Of a stretch of 64,000 nucleotides of DNA, positions 1 through 9,290 are shown piece by piece; within the stretch, counting starts at the first letter, position 1, and every line of letters begins with the position of its first letter. The notes below the pieces were generated by a model. It saw only the letters and a program-made list of their open reading frames with translations, was not told the origin of the DNA and made no database searches. Both the position numbers and the translations under genes were made by a program. Source of the stretch: Pantoea sp. RIT-PI-b (GTDB taxonomy: Bacteria > Pseudomonadota > Gammaproteobacteria > Enterobacterales > Enterobacteriaceae); contig NZ_LGIS01000012.1 of the NCBI RefSeq assembly GCF_001187905.1, positions 434,001 to 498,000 on the forward strand. The letters are read 5' to 3'.

Positions 1-2232
1 CAGCTGAACGAGATGGCGCTGGAGCTCTCCGGCAATGCCGAAACGCTGGGGCAGGCGTTAATCCCGCAGCGCCAGCAGCTGGATGCCCAGCTGGCGGTGC
101 TCGGCCCGGCGCCCAAAGCCGATAGCGGCGTGAAAGAGACGCCGGAAGTGACGCGCAAACGTGCGGCGCTGGAGAACCAAAAAGGCAAGCTGGACGATCA
201 AATCAAGCAGGCTGACGGCATCAAAAACGGGGCGCTGGTGCTGTCATCGCAGATCGTTAACCTGCGTCGTGACCAGCTAAAAAGCCAGCTGGCGCTCAAC
301 TCCGGTAGTATCTTCGGCCCGCGCTTCTGGGCGCCGGTATTTAGCAGCCAGGATCTCGACGGCGAGAAGATCAGCGACTTTCGTGATGAATTGCAAGACA
401 CCGCGGCGCTGTCGTGGGAGTCGGGCTGGCGCTTTGGCACCATCGCCTGGCTGGTAGCGGCGATGCTGGTGATGACGATCGGCCGTCGCTACGGCGAAGA
501 GTTTCTGGCGTGGGTGAGTATTAACAAAATGCCGGAAGGGCGTTTACGTCGTAGCTTCCTGGCCGCCACCATCGCCCTGACCACGCTTGCGGCAGTGGTG
601 TTAACCTTCCACTTTCTTGCGCAGGCCTTTACGCGCCGCGATGAGGTCTCCGGCGACGTGCAGGATTTTGTCGACCGTTTGGTGCAGCTCAGCGTCTACT
701 GCGGACTGATTGCCGGCTTAGGTCGGGCCTTTTTGTCAACGCGTCGACCAAGCTGGCGTTTGCCCGCCATCTCCAATGAAGTGGCGCAGGCGCTGAAGCC
801 GTTCCCGCCCTTTACCGCGGCGCTGGTGTTTGTGTTCCAGACGGTTGAAGCCTTTAACTACAGCGTCGGCACCAGCCTGAATACCACTATTTTTGCCAAC
901 GGCCTGACCGCGCTGCTGATTGGCTGCACCGGCCTCGCCATCAGCATGCGCGTGAACCGTGTACGTCGCCGCATGGTGCAGGAAGGCCATCAGCCAGAAG
1001 CGCGCTCGACGATTGTGGGTCTGGTGCAGCTGGCGCTGATGCTTACCGCGCTGGCCATTTTGATCTCGCTGATCATCGGTTATGTCACGCTGGCACGCTT
1101 CCTCAGCTATGAGGTGATTTGGTGCGGCATTCTGTTTGGCTCGTTCTACTTCCTCAGCCATCTGGTGCAGGATGGCTGTGAAAGCCTGTTCTCCACCAGC
1201 AATGCCACCGGCAAGCGCCTGCAAAGCTCACTGAATATTGATGAGCGCCATTTGCAGCAGGCGGCGACGCTGCTGAGCGCGCTGGGTAAAACCTTGCTGA
1301 TTGCTATTCTGGCGCTGGCGCTGCTCAACGGCACCTTCGCCTCCTCAACGCCGATTGAGCTGATTCAGAAGGTGATTGAATTCTGGGGCGGCAAAGGACT
1401 GGAGTCACTGAACATTGTACCGGCGCACATGGTCAATGCGATTCTGTGTCTGGTGGTGGGGATTTACGTGCTGCGTTCGGTGCGTCGCTGGCTGGACAAA
1501 GATTTCCTGCCGAAAACCACCATGGACGTCGGCATGCGTGTGTCGCTGGTGACGTTGTTCAGCAACATTGGTTACGTGCTGGTAATTCTGCTGACGCTGT
1601 CGATCATGGGCCTGCAGTGGAACAAACTGGCGTGGATTGTCAGCGCCTTATCGGTCGGTATCGGTTTCGGCTTGCAGGAGATTGTGAAGAACTTCATCTC
1701 CGGCTTGATTCTGCTGACCGAGCGTCCGGTGAAGGTGGGCGATCTGGTGAGCATCAGCGGTATCGAAGGCGACATTCGCCGCATCAACGTACGCGCTACC
1801 GAGATTCAGCTGGGCGACAAATCCACGGTGATTGTGCCGAACTCGCAATTTATCTCGCAGAATGTGCGTAACGCCACCATGGGCAATGCGCAGGGCGTGG
1901 TGACCATTCAGCTGACCTTCCCGCTGGATATTGATCCGGTAAAAGTGCGTGAAATTCTGCTGGAGGTTTATCAGGAGAACGAGCGCATTCTGGAGACGCC
2001 AGAGCCGTCGGTGTCGTTCAAAGATCTGACGCCAGCGGGTATCGTGCTGAGCGTCACCGGCAACGTCGCCGGTCAGCGTCAGATTTCCGGTGCCAAGAGT
2101 GATTTGCTATTCGATATTCTGACGCGTCTGCGCAAAGAGGGCATTATGCTGTCAACGCCGCAGACCATGATTATTGAACGCCGCGCCCTGGCGGCGGCTG
2201 CGCAAGAGCAGCAGGGCGAGCAACTGCCTTAA
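1..2232 (+). CDS. MscS-family mechanosensitive channel, DUF3772 type (5' end outside window)
   Basis: Large inner-membrane mechanosensitive channel that should open under membrane tension and release solutes during hypo-osmotic shock. The frame is open from base 1, and the first ATG (base 13) has no ribosome-binding site in view, so the true start lies upstream. The N-terminal part is a charged, coiled-coil-like periplasmic region (DUF3772 style). About ten hydrophobic segments follow. The C-terminal MscS core carries the pore-lining Gly/Ala-rich helix and the signature GFGLQEIVKNFISGLILL with ERPVKVGD just after it (about residues 555-580 of the visible protein). Most similar in layout to long DUF3772 channels of about 800 residues. 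The family is clear; its physiological role beyond osmoprotection is unknown. A palindromic repeat follows the stop. Confidence 0.88.
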   Translation, partial: QLNEMALELSGNAETLGQALIPQRQQLDAQLAVLGPAPKADSGVKETPEVTRKRAALENQKGKLDDQIKQADGIKNGALVLSSQIVNLRRDQLKSQLALNSGSIFGPRFWAPVFSSQDLDGEKISDFRDELQDTAALSWESGWRFGTIAWLVAAMLVMTIGRRYGEEFLAWVSINKMPEGRLRRSFLAATIALTTLAAVVLTFHFLAQAFTRRDEVSGDVQDFVDRLVQLSVYCGLIAGLGRAFLSTRRPSWRLPAISNEVAQALKPFPPFTAALVFVFQTVEAFNYSVGTSLNTTIFANGLTALLIGCTGLAISMRVNRVRRRMVQEGHQPEARSTIVGLVQLALMLTALAILISLIIGYVTLARFLSYEVIWCGILFGSFYFLSHLVQDGCESLFSTSNATGKRLQSSLNIDERHLQQAATLLSALGKTLLIAILALALLNGTFASSTPIELIQKVIEFWGGKGLESLNIVPAHMVNAILCLVVGIYVLRSVRRWLDKDFLPKTTMDVGMRVSLVTLFSNIGYVLVILLTLSIMGLQWNKLAWIVSALSVGIGFGLQEIVKNFISGLILLTERPVKVGDLVSISGIEGDIRRINVRATEIQLGDKSTVIVPNSQFISQNVRNATMGNAQGVVTIQLTFPLDIDPVKVREILLEVYQENERILETPEPSVSFKDLTPAGIVLSVTGNVAGQRQISGAKSDLLFDILTRLRKEGIMLSTPQTMIIERRALAAAAQEQQGEQLP

Positions 2233-2251
2233 TCACGTTGACGCACATTTT

Positions 2252-2311
2252 GTAGCGGCGCGATTTATCGCGCGCCTTTGAGCAAACCCGCGCAATAAAT
2301 TGCGCCGCTAC
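2252..2311. repeat. Palindromic repeat family A, copy 1
   Basis: Begins GTAGCGGCGCGATTTATCGC and ends with its near mirror, GCGCAATAAATTGCGCCGCTAC. Both ends also contain inner palindromes (GCGCGATTTATCGCGC, GCGCAATAAATTGCGC). It sits between the channel gene and the convergent dld gene and can fold as a hairpin on either strand. Three more copies lie at 11971, 34440 and 45140. Confidence 0.85.
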
Positions 2312-2363
2312 AGATTGGAGAAAGGTGGCCATTCATGGCCACCTTTTCAACAACCGCACACCC

Positions 2364-4073
2364 TCAAACCTTTACCGCCCAGCCCTTCTGCTTACTGGTT
2401 TTACCGATTCCCGGATTGAAACTATTGGTGGGATCCAACTGCTGATAAAACGCCTGCAGCTGCGGTTTCGCCTGATAAAGATGACCAACGTTATGCTCTG
2501 CCGGATACTCGGCACCGCGTGCGGCTAAAATCGCCAGCATCTTCTCCTTCAGCGCATGCGCATCCACGCCTTTCTTCACGATGTAATCCTGATGGAACAC
2601 GTGACAGAAGAAGTGGCCGTAATAGAGGCGATGGCTTAAGTCCTTATCGAACTCGGCCGGCAGACGCTCAAACCACTCCTCATCATTTCGGCGTAGCGCA
2701 ATATCCAGCGCCAGAATATCTTCCACTTCGTCAGCATGCACCGCGTGATAGCGCACGGCAGCACCGGCAGCGGCAAAGCGATGCAGAAACGCGTGCGCTC
2801 CCTCCTGGGCGTCGCAGGCAAAGAAGGCGCCGCCACCTTCGCGGAAGTATTCAGTCAGATACGCCTGCGCTTCGGCGACGCCGTCACCGGACATCTTCAG
2901 CATCAGGTGATGCTCATATTTATCGCGATACTGCTTAAGACGTTTGGGCAGATGCGCCGGTAACCAGCCACTGACGCGCTGCAACAGGCGATCGGTAAGA
3001 TGCGGTTTCACCCAGCTCAGTTTGCTCAGCCAGGCATCAACGCGTCCTTTCAGAGTGAAAAACAGCGGCATTTTGTCGGTGCCGAGTTTGTCGATCATCA
3101 CAAAGGTATCTTTACCGTACACTTCGGCGATGTCGAAAATGTCGCGATGCATATATTCGCCCGCCACCGGCAGATGCTTGAATTCTGCCAGAATATGACG
3201 GCGAATATCGCCCAGCTCTGCCGGATTGTTGGTGCCGATATAGAACACCTGCTGCTGGGGTTCGGTGGGGAAGGTATCCAGACGTACGGCGAACACCGCC
3301 AGCTTGCCGGCGCAGCCAGAGGCTTCAAACAGGCGACGTTCATCGGCGTTGAAGCGTGCCGGAGTATCGGCATTGATCTCACGCACGCGCTCGGCGTAAT
3401 CATGATCGGAGGCGTGGCGCTCATCCCAGCGTACATCGTTTTGCTGCCAGCGATCGTCATCCAGCCGGCCCAGCATCTCTTCCGGCGAATGACCGAGATC
3501 GATACCGAGGTGATTCACCAGCTTGAGTTTGCCGCTGGCATCAATTTGTGCAAACAGCGCCATTTCGCTATAGGCCGGCCCACGTTTGATTAGCGATCCA
3601 CCCGAGTTATTACAGATGCCGCCCATCACCGAGGCGCCAATACAGGAAGAACCGATCACCGAATGGGGCTCGCGACCCAGCGGTTTGAGCGCTTTTTCCA
3701 GCTGATACAGCGTGCTGCCGGGGAAGGCAAGGATCTGCTTGCCGCCATCAATTAGCTGCAACTTATCCAGCCGCAGGGTGCTGATGATCACCACCGGACG
3801 ATCGTAATCGTTGCCGTTTGGCGTGGAACCTTCCGTCAGACCGGTATTGGCGGCCTGCATCAAAATGATCGCATCCGCGCTCACCAGCGCTTGCAACGCA
3901 CGCCATAGCTCCAGCAGCGAGCCGGGGAAAATCACCGCCAGCGCCTCGCCTTCACCCGAGCGAAAACCTTTGCGGTAGCGTGCGGTCTGTTCCGCATCGG
4001 TTAACAGGTTCGACGAACCCAGCAGACGACGCAGTTCGGCGAGCAGAGTAGGGTGCGAAGTGTTGTTATTCAT
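2364..4073 (-). CDS. dld: Quinone-dependent D-lactate dehydrogenase
   Basis: FAD flavoprotein on the inner face of the inner membrane that oxidises D-lactate to pyruvate and passes electrons to the quinone pool. The protein has 569 residues from the ATG at 4073, close to E. coli Dld (571). That start is preceded by AAGGAT at good spacing and matches the E. coli N-terminus pattern (ARYRKGFRSGEGEALAV), so the upstream in-frame Met at 4115 is rejected. The N-terminal PCMH/FAD-binding half includes the GGICNNSGGSLIKRGPAY stretch that cradles FAD. The C-terminal half is the membrane-binding cap domain with its basic patches (KRLKQYRDKYEHHL). It is divergent from bglX, the same pairing as in E. coli. 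Confidence 0.97.
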   Translation of the reverse strand: MNNNTSHPTLLAELRRLLGSSNLLTDAEQTARYRKGFRSGEGEALAVIFPGSLLELWRALQALVSADAIILMQAANTGLTEGSTPNGNDYDRPVVIISTLRLDKLQLIDGGKQILAFPGSTLYQLEKALKPLGREPHSVIGSSCIGASVMGGICNNSGGSLIKRGPAYSEMALFAQIDASGKLKLVNHLGIDLGHSPEEMLGRLDDDRWQQNDVRWDERHASDHDYAERVREINADTPARFNADERRLFEASGCAGKLAVFAVRLDTFPTEPQQQVFYIGTNNPAELGDIRRHILAEFKHLPVAGEYMHRDIFDIAEVYGKDTFVMIDKLGTDKMPLFFTLKGRVDAWLSKLSWVKPHLTDRLLQRVSGWLPAHLPKRLKQYRDKYEHHLMLKMSGDGVAEAQAYLTEYFREGGGAFFACDAQEGAHAFLHRFAAAGAAVRYHAVHADEVEDILALDIALRRNDEEWFERLPAEFDKDLSHRLYYGHFFCHVFHQDYIVKKGVDAHALKEKMLAILAARGAEYPAEHNVGHLYQAKPQLQAFYQQLDPTNSFNPGIGKTSKQKGWAVKV

Positions 4074-4228
4074 TGGCCTATCCTTGTCTTTAACATGGCG
4101 CTTCAACTGTAGCACGCGTCAGCGGCAGGGTCGCGGTGTGACATTGGCGGCTACCTGCTATCCTCATCTTGTGGCAAACTGCCCCGGTTATTTCGATATT
4201 GCGCAGTCACTTAAGAGAACCCGACCTG

Positions 4229-6526
4229 ATGAAATGGATTTACTCTGTTAGCCTCGCTGTCTCCTTAGCCATGCAGCCCGCTTTCGCGGACGACCTGTTT
4301 GGCCCACATCCAATGACCGAACAGGCGCGTGACGCCTTTGTGAATCAGCTGCTCAGCAAAATGACCCTTGATGAAAAAATCGGGCAGATGCGTTTGATCA
4401 GCGTAGGGCCGGATACGCCGAAATCGGCGGTTCGCGACATGATTCAGCACGGTCAGGTTGGGGCGATCTTTAACACCGTGACGCGCCAGGATATTCGCGC
4501 CATGCAGGATCAGGTGATGGAACTCAGCCGCCTGAAAATCCCGCTGTTTTTTGCCTACGACGTAGTACACGGTCAGCGCACTATCTTCCCGATTCCGCTC
4601 GGCCTGGCGGCCAGCTGGGATCTTGATGCTATCGCACAGGTGGGCCGCGTATCGGCCTATGAAGCGGCGGATGACGGTTTAAACATGACGTGGGCACCGA
4701 TGGTCGATGTGTCACGTGAACCGCGCTGGGGCCGTTTCTCTGAAGGCTTTGGCGAAGACACGTTCCTGACCTCGCAAATGGGCAGCACCATGGTGAAAGC
4801 CATGCAGGGTAAAAGCGCGGCGGATCGTTTCTCGATCATGACCAGCGTGAAACACTTCGCGGCATACGGTGCGGTCGAGGGTGGACGCGATTACAACACC
4901 GTCGACATGAGCCCGCAGCGGCTGTTCCAGGATTATCTGCCACCGTATAAAGCCTCGCTTGATGCCGGCAGCGGCGGCGTGATGGTGGCGCTCAACTCGC
5001 TGAATGGTACACCGGCCACGGCGGATGGCTGGCTGCTGAAAGAGGTGCTGCGCGGCGACTGGAAGTTCAAAGGCATCACCATCAGCGATCACGGCGCGAT
5101 TAAAGAGCTGCTAAAACACGGCGTGGCCAGCGATCCGCAGGATGCGGTGCGCATTGCGGTGAAATCGGGCGTCGACATGAGCATGAGCGACGAGTACTAC
5201 AGCAAATATCTGCCGGGGCTGGTGAAAAGCGGCGCGGTAAGCATGGCGGAAGTCGATGATGCCGCGCGCCATGTGCTGAACGTCAAATATGACATGGGCC
5301 TGTTCAACGATCCCTACAGCCATTTAGGGCCGAAAGAGAGCGATCCGCAGGACACCAACGCGGAAAGCCGTCTGCACCGTGCCGAAGCGCGCGACGTGGC
5401 GCGCAAAAGCATCGTCCTGCTGAAAAACTGGCATGAAACGCTGCCGCTGAAGAAAGACGCCACCGTGGCGCTGGTCGGGCCGCTGGCCGATAGCCAGCGC
5501 GACATTATGGGCAGCTGGTCTGCGGCAGGCGTGGCGAAACAATCTATTCCGCTGCTGCAAGGCGTGCGCAGCGCGATGGCGGGTAAAGGCACGGTGCTGT
5601 ATGCCAAAGGCGCCAACATCAGTGATAACAAGGGCGTTCAGGACTTCCTTAATCTGTATGAGCAAGCGGTAAGCGTGGATAAACGTTCGCCGCAGGAGCT
5701 GATTGATGAAGCGGTGGCGCAGGCGAAAAAAGCCGACGTGGTGGTTGCCGCAGTGGGTGAAGCGCAGGGCATGGCGCATGAAGCTTCCAGCCGCAGTGAA
5801 CTGTCGATTCCGCAAAGTCAGCAGAAACTGCTGGACGCGCTGAAGGCCACCGGCAAACCGTTGGTGATCGTGCTGATGAATGGCCGTCCGCTAACGGTGG
5901 TGAAGGAAGATCAGCAGGCCGATGCGATGCTGGAAACCTGGTTCAGCGGCACCGAGGGCGGTAATGCCATCGCCGATGTGCTGTTTGGTGATTATAATCC
6001 ATCGGGCAAACTGCCGGTCTCCTTCCCGCGTTCAGTTGGCCAGATTCCGATTTACTACAACCATCTGCCAACCGGCCGTCCGTACAACTTCGCCAAACCG
6101 AACAAGTACACTTCACACTACTATGATGCGATCAACGGCCCGCTCTATCCGTTTGGTTACGGCCTGAGCTATACCACGTTCAGCGTGTCGCCGGTGAGGA
6201 TGTCATCACGCACCATGCCGCGTAACGGTTCGGTGGATGCATCGGTGACCGTGACCAATACCGGTAAACGCGACGGAGCTACCGTGGTGCAGCTGTATCT
6301 CAACGATCCGGTCGCCAGCATTAGCCGTCCGGTGCAGGAGCTGCGCGGCTTCCAGCGCATCATGCTGAAAGCCGGCGAATCGCAGACGGTGAAGTTTAAG
6401 ATCGATGTGGATGCGCTGAAGTTCTGGAACCAGAAGATGCAGCAGGTAGCTGAGCCAGGCAAAATCAACGTGATGATTGGTCTGGATTCTGTGCGTACCC
6501 AGGATGCGCAGTTTGATTATTTATAA
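4229..6526 (+). CDS. bglX: Periplasmic beta-glucosidase, GH3
   Basis: Exported glycoside hydrolase family 3 enzyme that cleaves terminal beta-D-glucosyl residues in the periplasm. The 765-residue product begins with the signal peptide MKWIYSVSLAVSLAMQPAFA, cut before DDLFGPHP, as in E. coli BglX (also 765). An earlier in-frame Met at 4169 would put 20 extra residues before the signal peptide and is rejected. The catalytic nucleophile is the Asp of ITISDHGAIKEL (near residue 287). The WAPMVDVSREPRWGR and SVKHFAAYG motifs form the (beta/alpha)8 active-site barrel. The C-terminal alpha/beta sandwich and fibronectin-III-like domains end the protein. It is alone in its transcript, and repeat family B follows the stop. 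Confidence 0.97.
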   Translation: MKWIYSVSLAVSLAMQPAFADDLFGPHPMTEQARDAFVNQLLSKMTLDEKIGQMRLISVGPDTPKSAVRDMIQHGQVGAIFNTVTRQDIRAMQDQVMELSRLKIPLFFAYDVVHGQRTIFPIPLGLAASWDLDAIAQVGRVSAYEAADDGLNMTWAPMVDVSREPRWGRFSEGFGEDTFLTSQMGSTMVKAMQGKSAADRFSIMTSVKHFAAYGAVEGGRDYNTVDMSPQRLFQDYLPPYKASLDAGSGGVMVALNSLNGTPATADGWLLKEVLRGDWKFKGITISDHGAIKELLKHGVASDPQDAVRIAVKSGVDMSMSDEYYSKYLPGLVKSGAVSMAEVDDAARHVLNVKYDMGLFNDPYSHLGPKESDPQDTNAESRLHRAEARDVARKSIVLLKNWHETLPLKKDATVALVGPLADSQRDIMGSWSAAGVAKQSIPLLQGVRSAMAGKGTVLYAKGANISDNKGVQDFLNLYEQAVSVDKRSPQELIDEAVAQAKKADVVVAAVGEAQGMAHEASSRSELSIPQSQQKLLDALKATGKPLVIVLMNGRPLTVVKEDQQADAMLETWFSGTEGGNAIADVLFGDYNPSGKLPVSFPRSVGQIPIYYNHLPTGRPYNFAKPNKYTSHYYDAINGPLYPFGYGLSYTTFSVSPVRMSSRTMPRNGSVDASVTVTNTGKRDGATVVQLYLNDPVASISRPVQELRGFQRIMLKAGESQTVKFKIDVDALKFWNQKMQQVAEPGKINVMIGLDSVRTQDAQFDYL

Positions 6527-6548
6527 GTAAGGTTGTTGCGCTCTTTGG

Positions 6549-6623
6549 CCCGGTCAGCATGAATGCTGACCCTACGTGTTATGCTTCACTGATTTTGTAG
6601 GGTCGGCATTCATGCCGACCGGG
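6549..6623. repeat. Palindromic repeat family B, double copy
   Basis: Two hairpin units in inverted arrangement, GGTCAGCATGAATGCTGACC and GGTCGGCATTCATGCCGACC, separated by about 34 bases. Each carries a CCCTAC/GTAGGG flank on the inner side. The arms differ between units but remain self-complementary. The pair lies between bglX and the DUF2236 gene. Confidence 0.85.
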
Positions 6624-6642
6624 TCAACGAGCACATAATTCA

Positions 6643-7512
6643 ATGAACATCCGCGAACGTATCCAACAGCAAGTCTTCCGCCTCAACGGCCTGTCACTCA
6701 ATGAATTTGATATCTCGCAACCGCCCGGCGATCCTGGCTTGTTTGGTCCGGATCACGTTATCTGGCGCGTGCACGGCGATTTCACGGCGATGCTGTGCGG
6801 CGGTATCAGCGCCTTAATGTTGCAGATGCTGCATCCGGCAGCGCTGGCCGGCGTGTGGGATCACTCCAACTTCCGTCAGGACATGATGGGCCGCCTGCGG
6901 CGTACCAGCCAGTTTATCGCCGTCACCACCTTCGGCAATACCGTGGATGCCAATATTCTGATTGAGCGCGTCAAACGTATTCACCTGCGCGTTACCGGCA
7001 TCGACAACGCCGGCAAGCCTTATGCCGCCAGCGATCCGCATCTGCTGACCTGGGTGCACGTTGCCGAGACCAGCCGCTTTCTGGCGGCGCATCTGCGCTA
7101 CAAAAATCCGCAGCTCAGCCGGGAAGATCAGGATCGCTATTATCAGGAAGCGGCGCTGATTGCCGAAGCGCTCGGCGCGCAGCTGGTGCCGAAAAGCGTA
7201 CCGGCGGTTGAGGACTATTTACAGAGAATGCGCCCTGAGCTGATCTGCGATGAGCGCACGCTGGAAGTGATGCAGCTATTAATCAATGCGCCTGCGCCAA
7301 GCTGGCAGGCAAAGCCGGCCATGCAGGTGATGCTGAAAGCGGGAATGGGGTTGCTGCCAACCTGGGCGCAACAGCAGATCCAGCAGCCGATTGGGCCGGT
7401 CAATCAGTGGCTGGTGGACCGGGAAATTGCGGTGCTTGCCGGGCTGCTGCGCTGGTCAATTCAGCGCGGCGCCTACACGCGCGCCATGCAGCGCATGGGC
7501 CGTTCAGGGTAG
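6643..7512 (+). CDS. DUF2236 / MpaB-type oxygenase-family protein
   Basis: Protein of 289 residues with the all-alpha DUF2236 fold, recognised by the N-terminal VIWRVHGDFTAMLCGGISALMLQMLHP block and a following HSNFRQDMMGRLRRTSQFI segment. Conserved His, Asp and Arg residues of this kind are proposed to hold a b-type haem in relatives such as latex-clearing protein and fungal MpaB. No signal peptide is visible. The substrate cannot be inferred. The 3' end overlaps the end of the convergent small membrane-protein gene by 9 bases. It stands alone after a repeat and is not part of the E. coli order around bglX. Family assignment is good; enzymatic activity is unproven for most bacterial members. 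Confidence 0.8.
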   Translation: MNIRERIQQQVFRLNGLSLNEFDISQPPGDPGLFGPDHVIWRVHGDFTAMLCGGISALMLQMLHPAALAGVWDHSNFRQDMMGRLRRTSQFIAVTTFGNTVDANILIERVKRIHLRVTGIDNAGKPYAASDPHLLTWVHVAETSRFLAAHLRYKNPQLSREDQDRYYQEAALIAEALGAQLVPKSVPAVEDYLQRMRPELICDERTLEVMQLLINAPAPSWQAKPAMQVMLKAGMGLLPTWAQQQIQQPIGPVNQWLVDREIAVLAGLLRWSIQRGAYTRAMQRMGRSG

Positions 7513-7800
7513 ATTAAGCTCGTCCTGCTTTTTGGTATAGGTGCGTGGGGTGCGCGCTTCGCGCTGCAGCGCCAGCCGACGTTGCTGATGATGATGGATC
7601 AACATACCAAGCCCGACGCCAATCAGCGCCAGCGGTAATAAACTGAAGTAAATGTCCGTGGGCAACAACACCAGCAGTGCGGCGCCCGCCAGCATGATGC
7701 TCAGCGACGACATTACCCACGTATAGCGTATAAACAGCCACACTAACATCGCGCAGATAACCACGTCGCGCAGGTTCAAATCGAGGTTTTGCAGCACCAT
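7504..7800 (-). CDS. Small inner-membrane protein, unknown function
   Basis: A 98-residue protein with two or three hydrophobic stretches: VVICAMLVWLFIRYTWVMSSL (about 13-33), then LSIMLAGAALLVLLPTDIYFSLLPLALIGVGLGMLI (about 33-68). A basic, His/Arg-rich cytoplasmic tail follows (HHHQQRRLALQREARTPR). I do not recognise a named family. Its end overlaps the convergent DUF2236 gene by 9 bases. The long shadow frame on the same strand (7514-7852) lacks membrane character and was not chosen. Function unknown. Confidence 0.6.
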   Translation of the reverse strand: MVLQNLDLNLRDVVICAMLVWLFIRYTWVMSSLSIMLAGAALLVLLPTDIYFSLLPLALIGVGLGMLIHHHQQRRLALQREARTPRTYTKKQDELNLP

Positions 7801-8025
7801 ATCGGCAGCTCCGCACAGAGGAATGCGCCGACGATACCATGCGTGACGGCAAAAGAATCGCGAAATAATTTGAAGCGTGTCAGCGCGTTATGCTGGCACT
7901 GATCCGCCGTTTTCATTTACGCCAGCACGCACTTTGAGAGTTTTACCCTTGTGTCACATGGCACGAGTGCCGATCCTGCTCTATTCTCGGGGAAAATGGA
8001 TTCCTCCAGGTAATATCGAGGCGTT

Positions 8026-9138
8026 ATGACCCACCAACCTCTGATTGCTGAGGTGCCGAATCAGCAACACACACTAACCGCTATCGTCGAACAGGACGCG
8101 CGTACGGCCTATTTTTATATCTGGCCGAACGACCTGTTTCGTAGCCAATATGCGGTGCGCGGCTGCTGGCTGCGCAATCTGTTGCCTGCGCCGGCGCAGG
8201 AAGATCGTGAAGCGATGGAGCAGGGCATAGCGCCGCTGCTGAGTGCGGAGTACTGCCGTACGCTGGAAGCTGAGCCAATGCTCGATCCGGCCGGATTACA
8301 GGTGCTGTGGGAGCCAAGCGATGACGGTGCGGCGTTATGGTATTACGGTCAGCTGCTGGCGGTGATCCCCGGCTGGAGCCTGTATCAGGACAAGCAGGTG
8401 AGTTTCTCTGCCGCCTGTATCAAAGAAAATCGCCTGACCGCACCGCTTGGATCGGCTTCGACCAACGACTATTACGCGCGTGCCGAACAGCAGCGTCATT
8501 TCTGGCGCGACTGGCACGACGGGCATCTGTGGGATGTGGTGCAGCGCGAGCTGATGCAGTGTTATCAGGCGCAGTTTGGCGAATCGGTCAAGTATTACTC
8601 CATCGATCAAGGCAACTGGCCGCCGATGGCGATTTCGCAGCATTTACACAACGGCGTTTGGGTTTTTCTCACTCTTGGTATGGGGATTCGCCCAATGCCG
8701 CAGGTGGATCACCTGTTTGATGAGCTGGCCCCGCAGTATCGCCGCGTTGAACTGGCGATGGCCGTAGACGGAGAAGTGATGACCGAAGCCAATGCGGTGC
8801 AGATGGCGAGCGCGCTGGCAGAGTTTGCGCATCTGCCGTGGGCGCGGCTGACGTGGATTGGCGAAGGCCATACGCTGGCATCAGAAGTGGCACCGGTGGG
8901 TTTTGAAAGCTTCCTGCTGGCTAATGATTTGGCGCCGGAAGCTGCGCAGTTTCGCTTGCCGAAACGCGATGGTGACCGGGTGAATTTGCTGTGGTCAACG
9001 CCGATAACCGAAGCCGAACGCCAGTTCGCACAAGCCGACGATCGCGGTGGCCAGCAGTTGCTGCAGCGTTTGCTGGCGGACGGGAATAATCATATTTTCC
9101 GCCCGCGTCAGGAAGTGGTGGAGCCGCCCGCACCCTAA
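8026..9138 (+). CDS. SUFU (suppressor of fused)-domain protein
   Basis: Protein of 370 residues. The C-terminal half (about 180-310) fits the bacterial SUFU-like domain: HNGVWVFLTLGMGIRPMPQV, then YRRVELAMAV, then LAEFAHLPWARLTWIGEGHTLAS. The N-terminal half resembles an extra domain often fused to it (LLSAEYCRTLEAEPMLDPAGLQVLWEP). No signal peptide or membrane segment is visible, so it is probably cytoplasmic. In bacteria SUFU-fold proteins often occur as immunity proteins of polymorphic toxins, but no toxin gene is adjacent here and its role is open. It is flanked by an empty 220-base region upstream and a family B repeat right after the stop. Confidence 0.72.
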   Translation: MTHQPLIAEVPNQQHTLTAIVEQDARTAYFYIWPNDLFRSQYAVRGCWLRNLLPAPAQEDREAMEQGIAPLLSAEYCRTLEAEPMLDPAGLQVLWEPSDDGAALWYYGQLLAVIPGWSLYQDKQVSFSAACIKENRLTAPLGSASTNDYYARAEQQRHFWRDWHDGHLWDVVQRELMQCYQAQFGESVKYYSIDQGNWPPMAISQHLHNGVWVFLTLGMGIRPMPQVDHLFDELAPQYRRVELAMAVDGEVMTEANAVQMASALAEFAHLPWARLTWIGEGHTLASEVAPVGFESFLLANDLAPEAAQFRLPKRDGDRVNLLWSTPITEAERQFAQADDRGGQQLLQRLLADGNNHIFRPRQEVVEPPAP

Positions 9139-9140
9139 AC

Positions 9141-9167
9141 CCGGTCGGCATTAATGCCGACCCTACG
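9141..9167. repeat. Palindromic repeat family B, single copy
   Basis: CCGGTCGGCATTAATGCCGACC followed by CTACG, starting two bases after the SUFU gene stop. It is a perfect hairpin with GGTCGGCA/TGCCGACC arms. Confidence 0.8.
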
Positions 9168-9290
9168 ATTTTAAATTATCACTCAAATCAACTATTTCAC
9201 TGCTTTGTGATCGCGCTCACCTCAAGATCCCCATTAACACGCCGTTAACCTCGATCAGGCAACTCGCCAACCAGGGTAAGGGCACACATA

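Noticed and set aside
3000-3593. 197-residue + strand frame opposite dld
   Set aside because: Shadow of a well-identified gene in GC-rich DNA; no start signal.
7960-7971. GGCACGAGTGCC palindrome before the SUFU gene
   Set aside because: Short, single, no second site and no regulator nearby; chance cannot be excluded.
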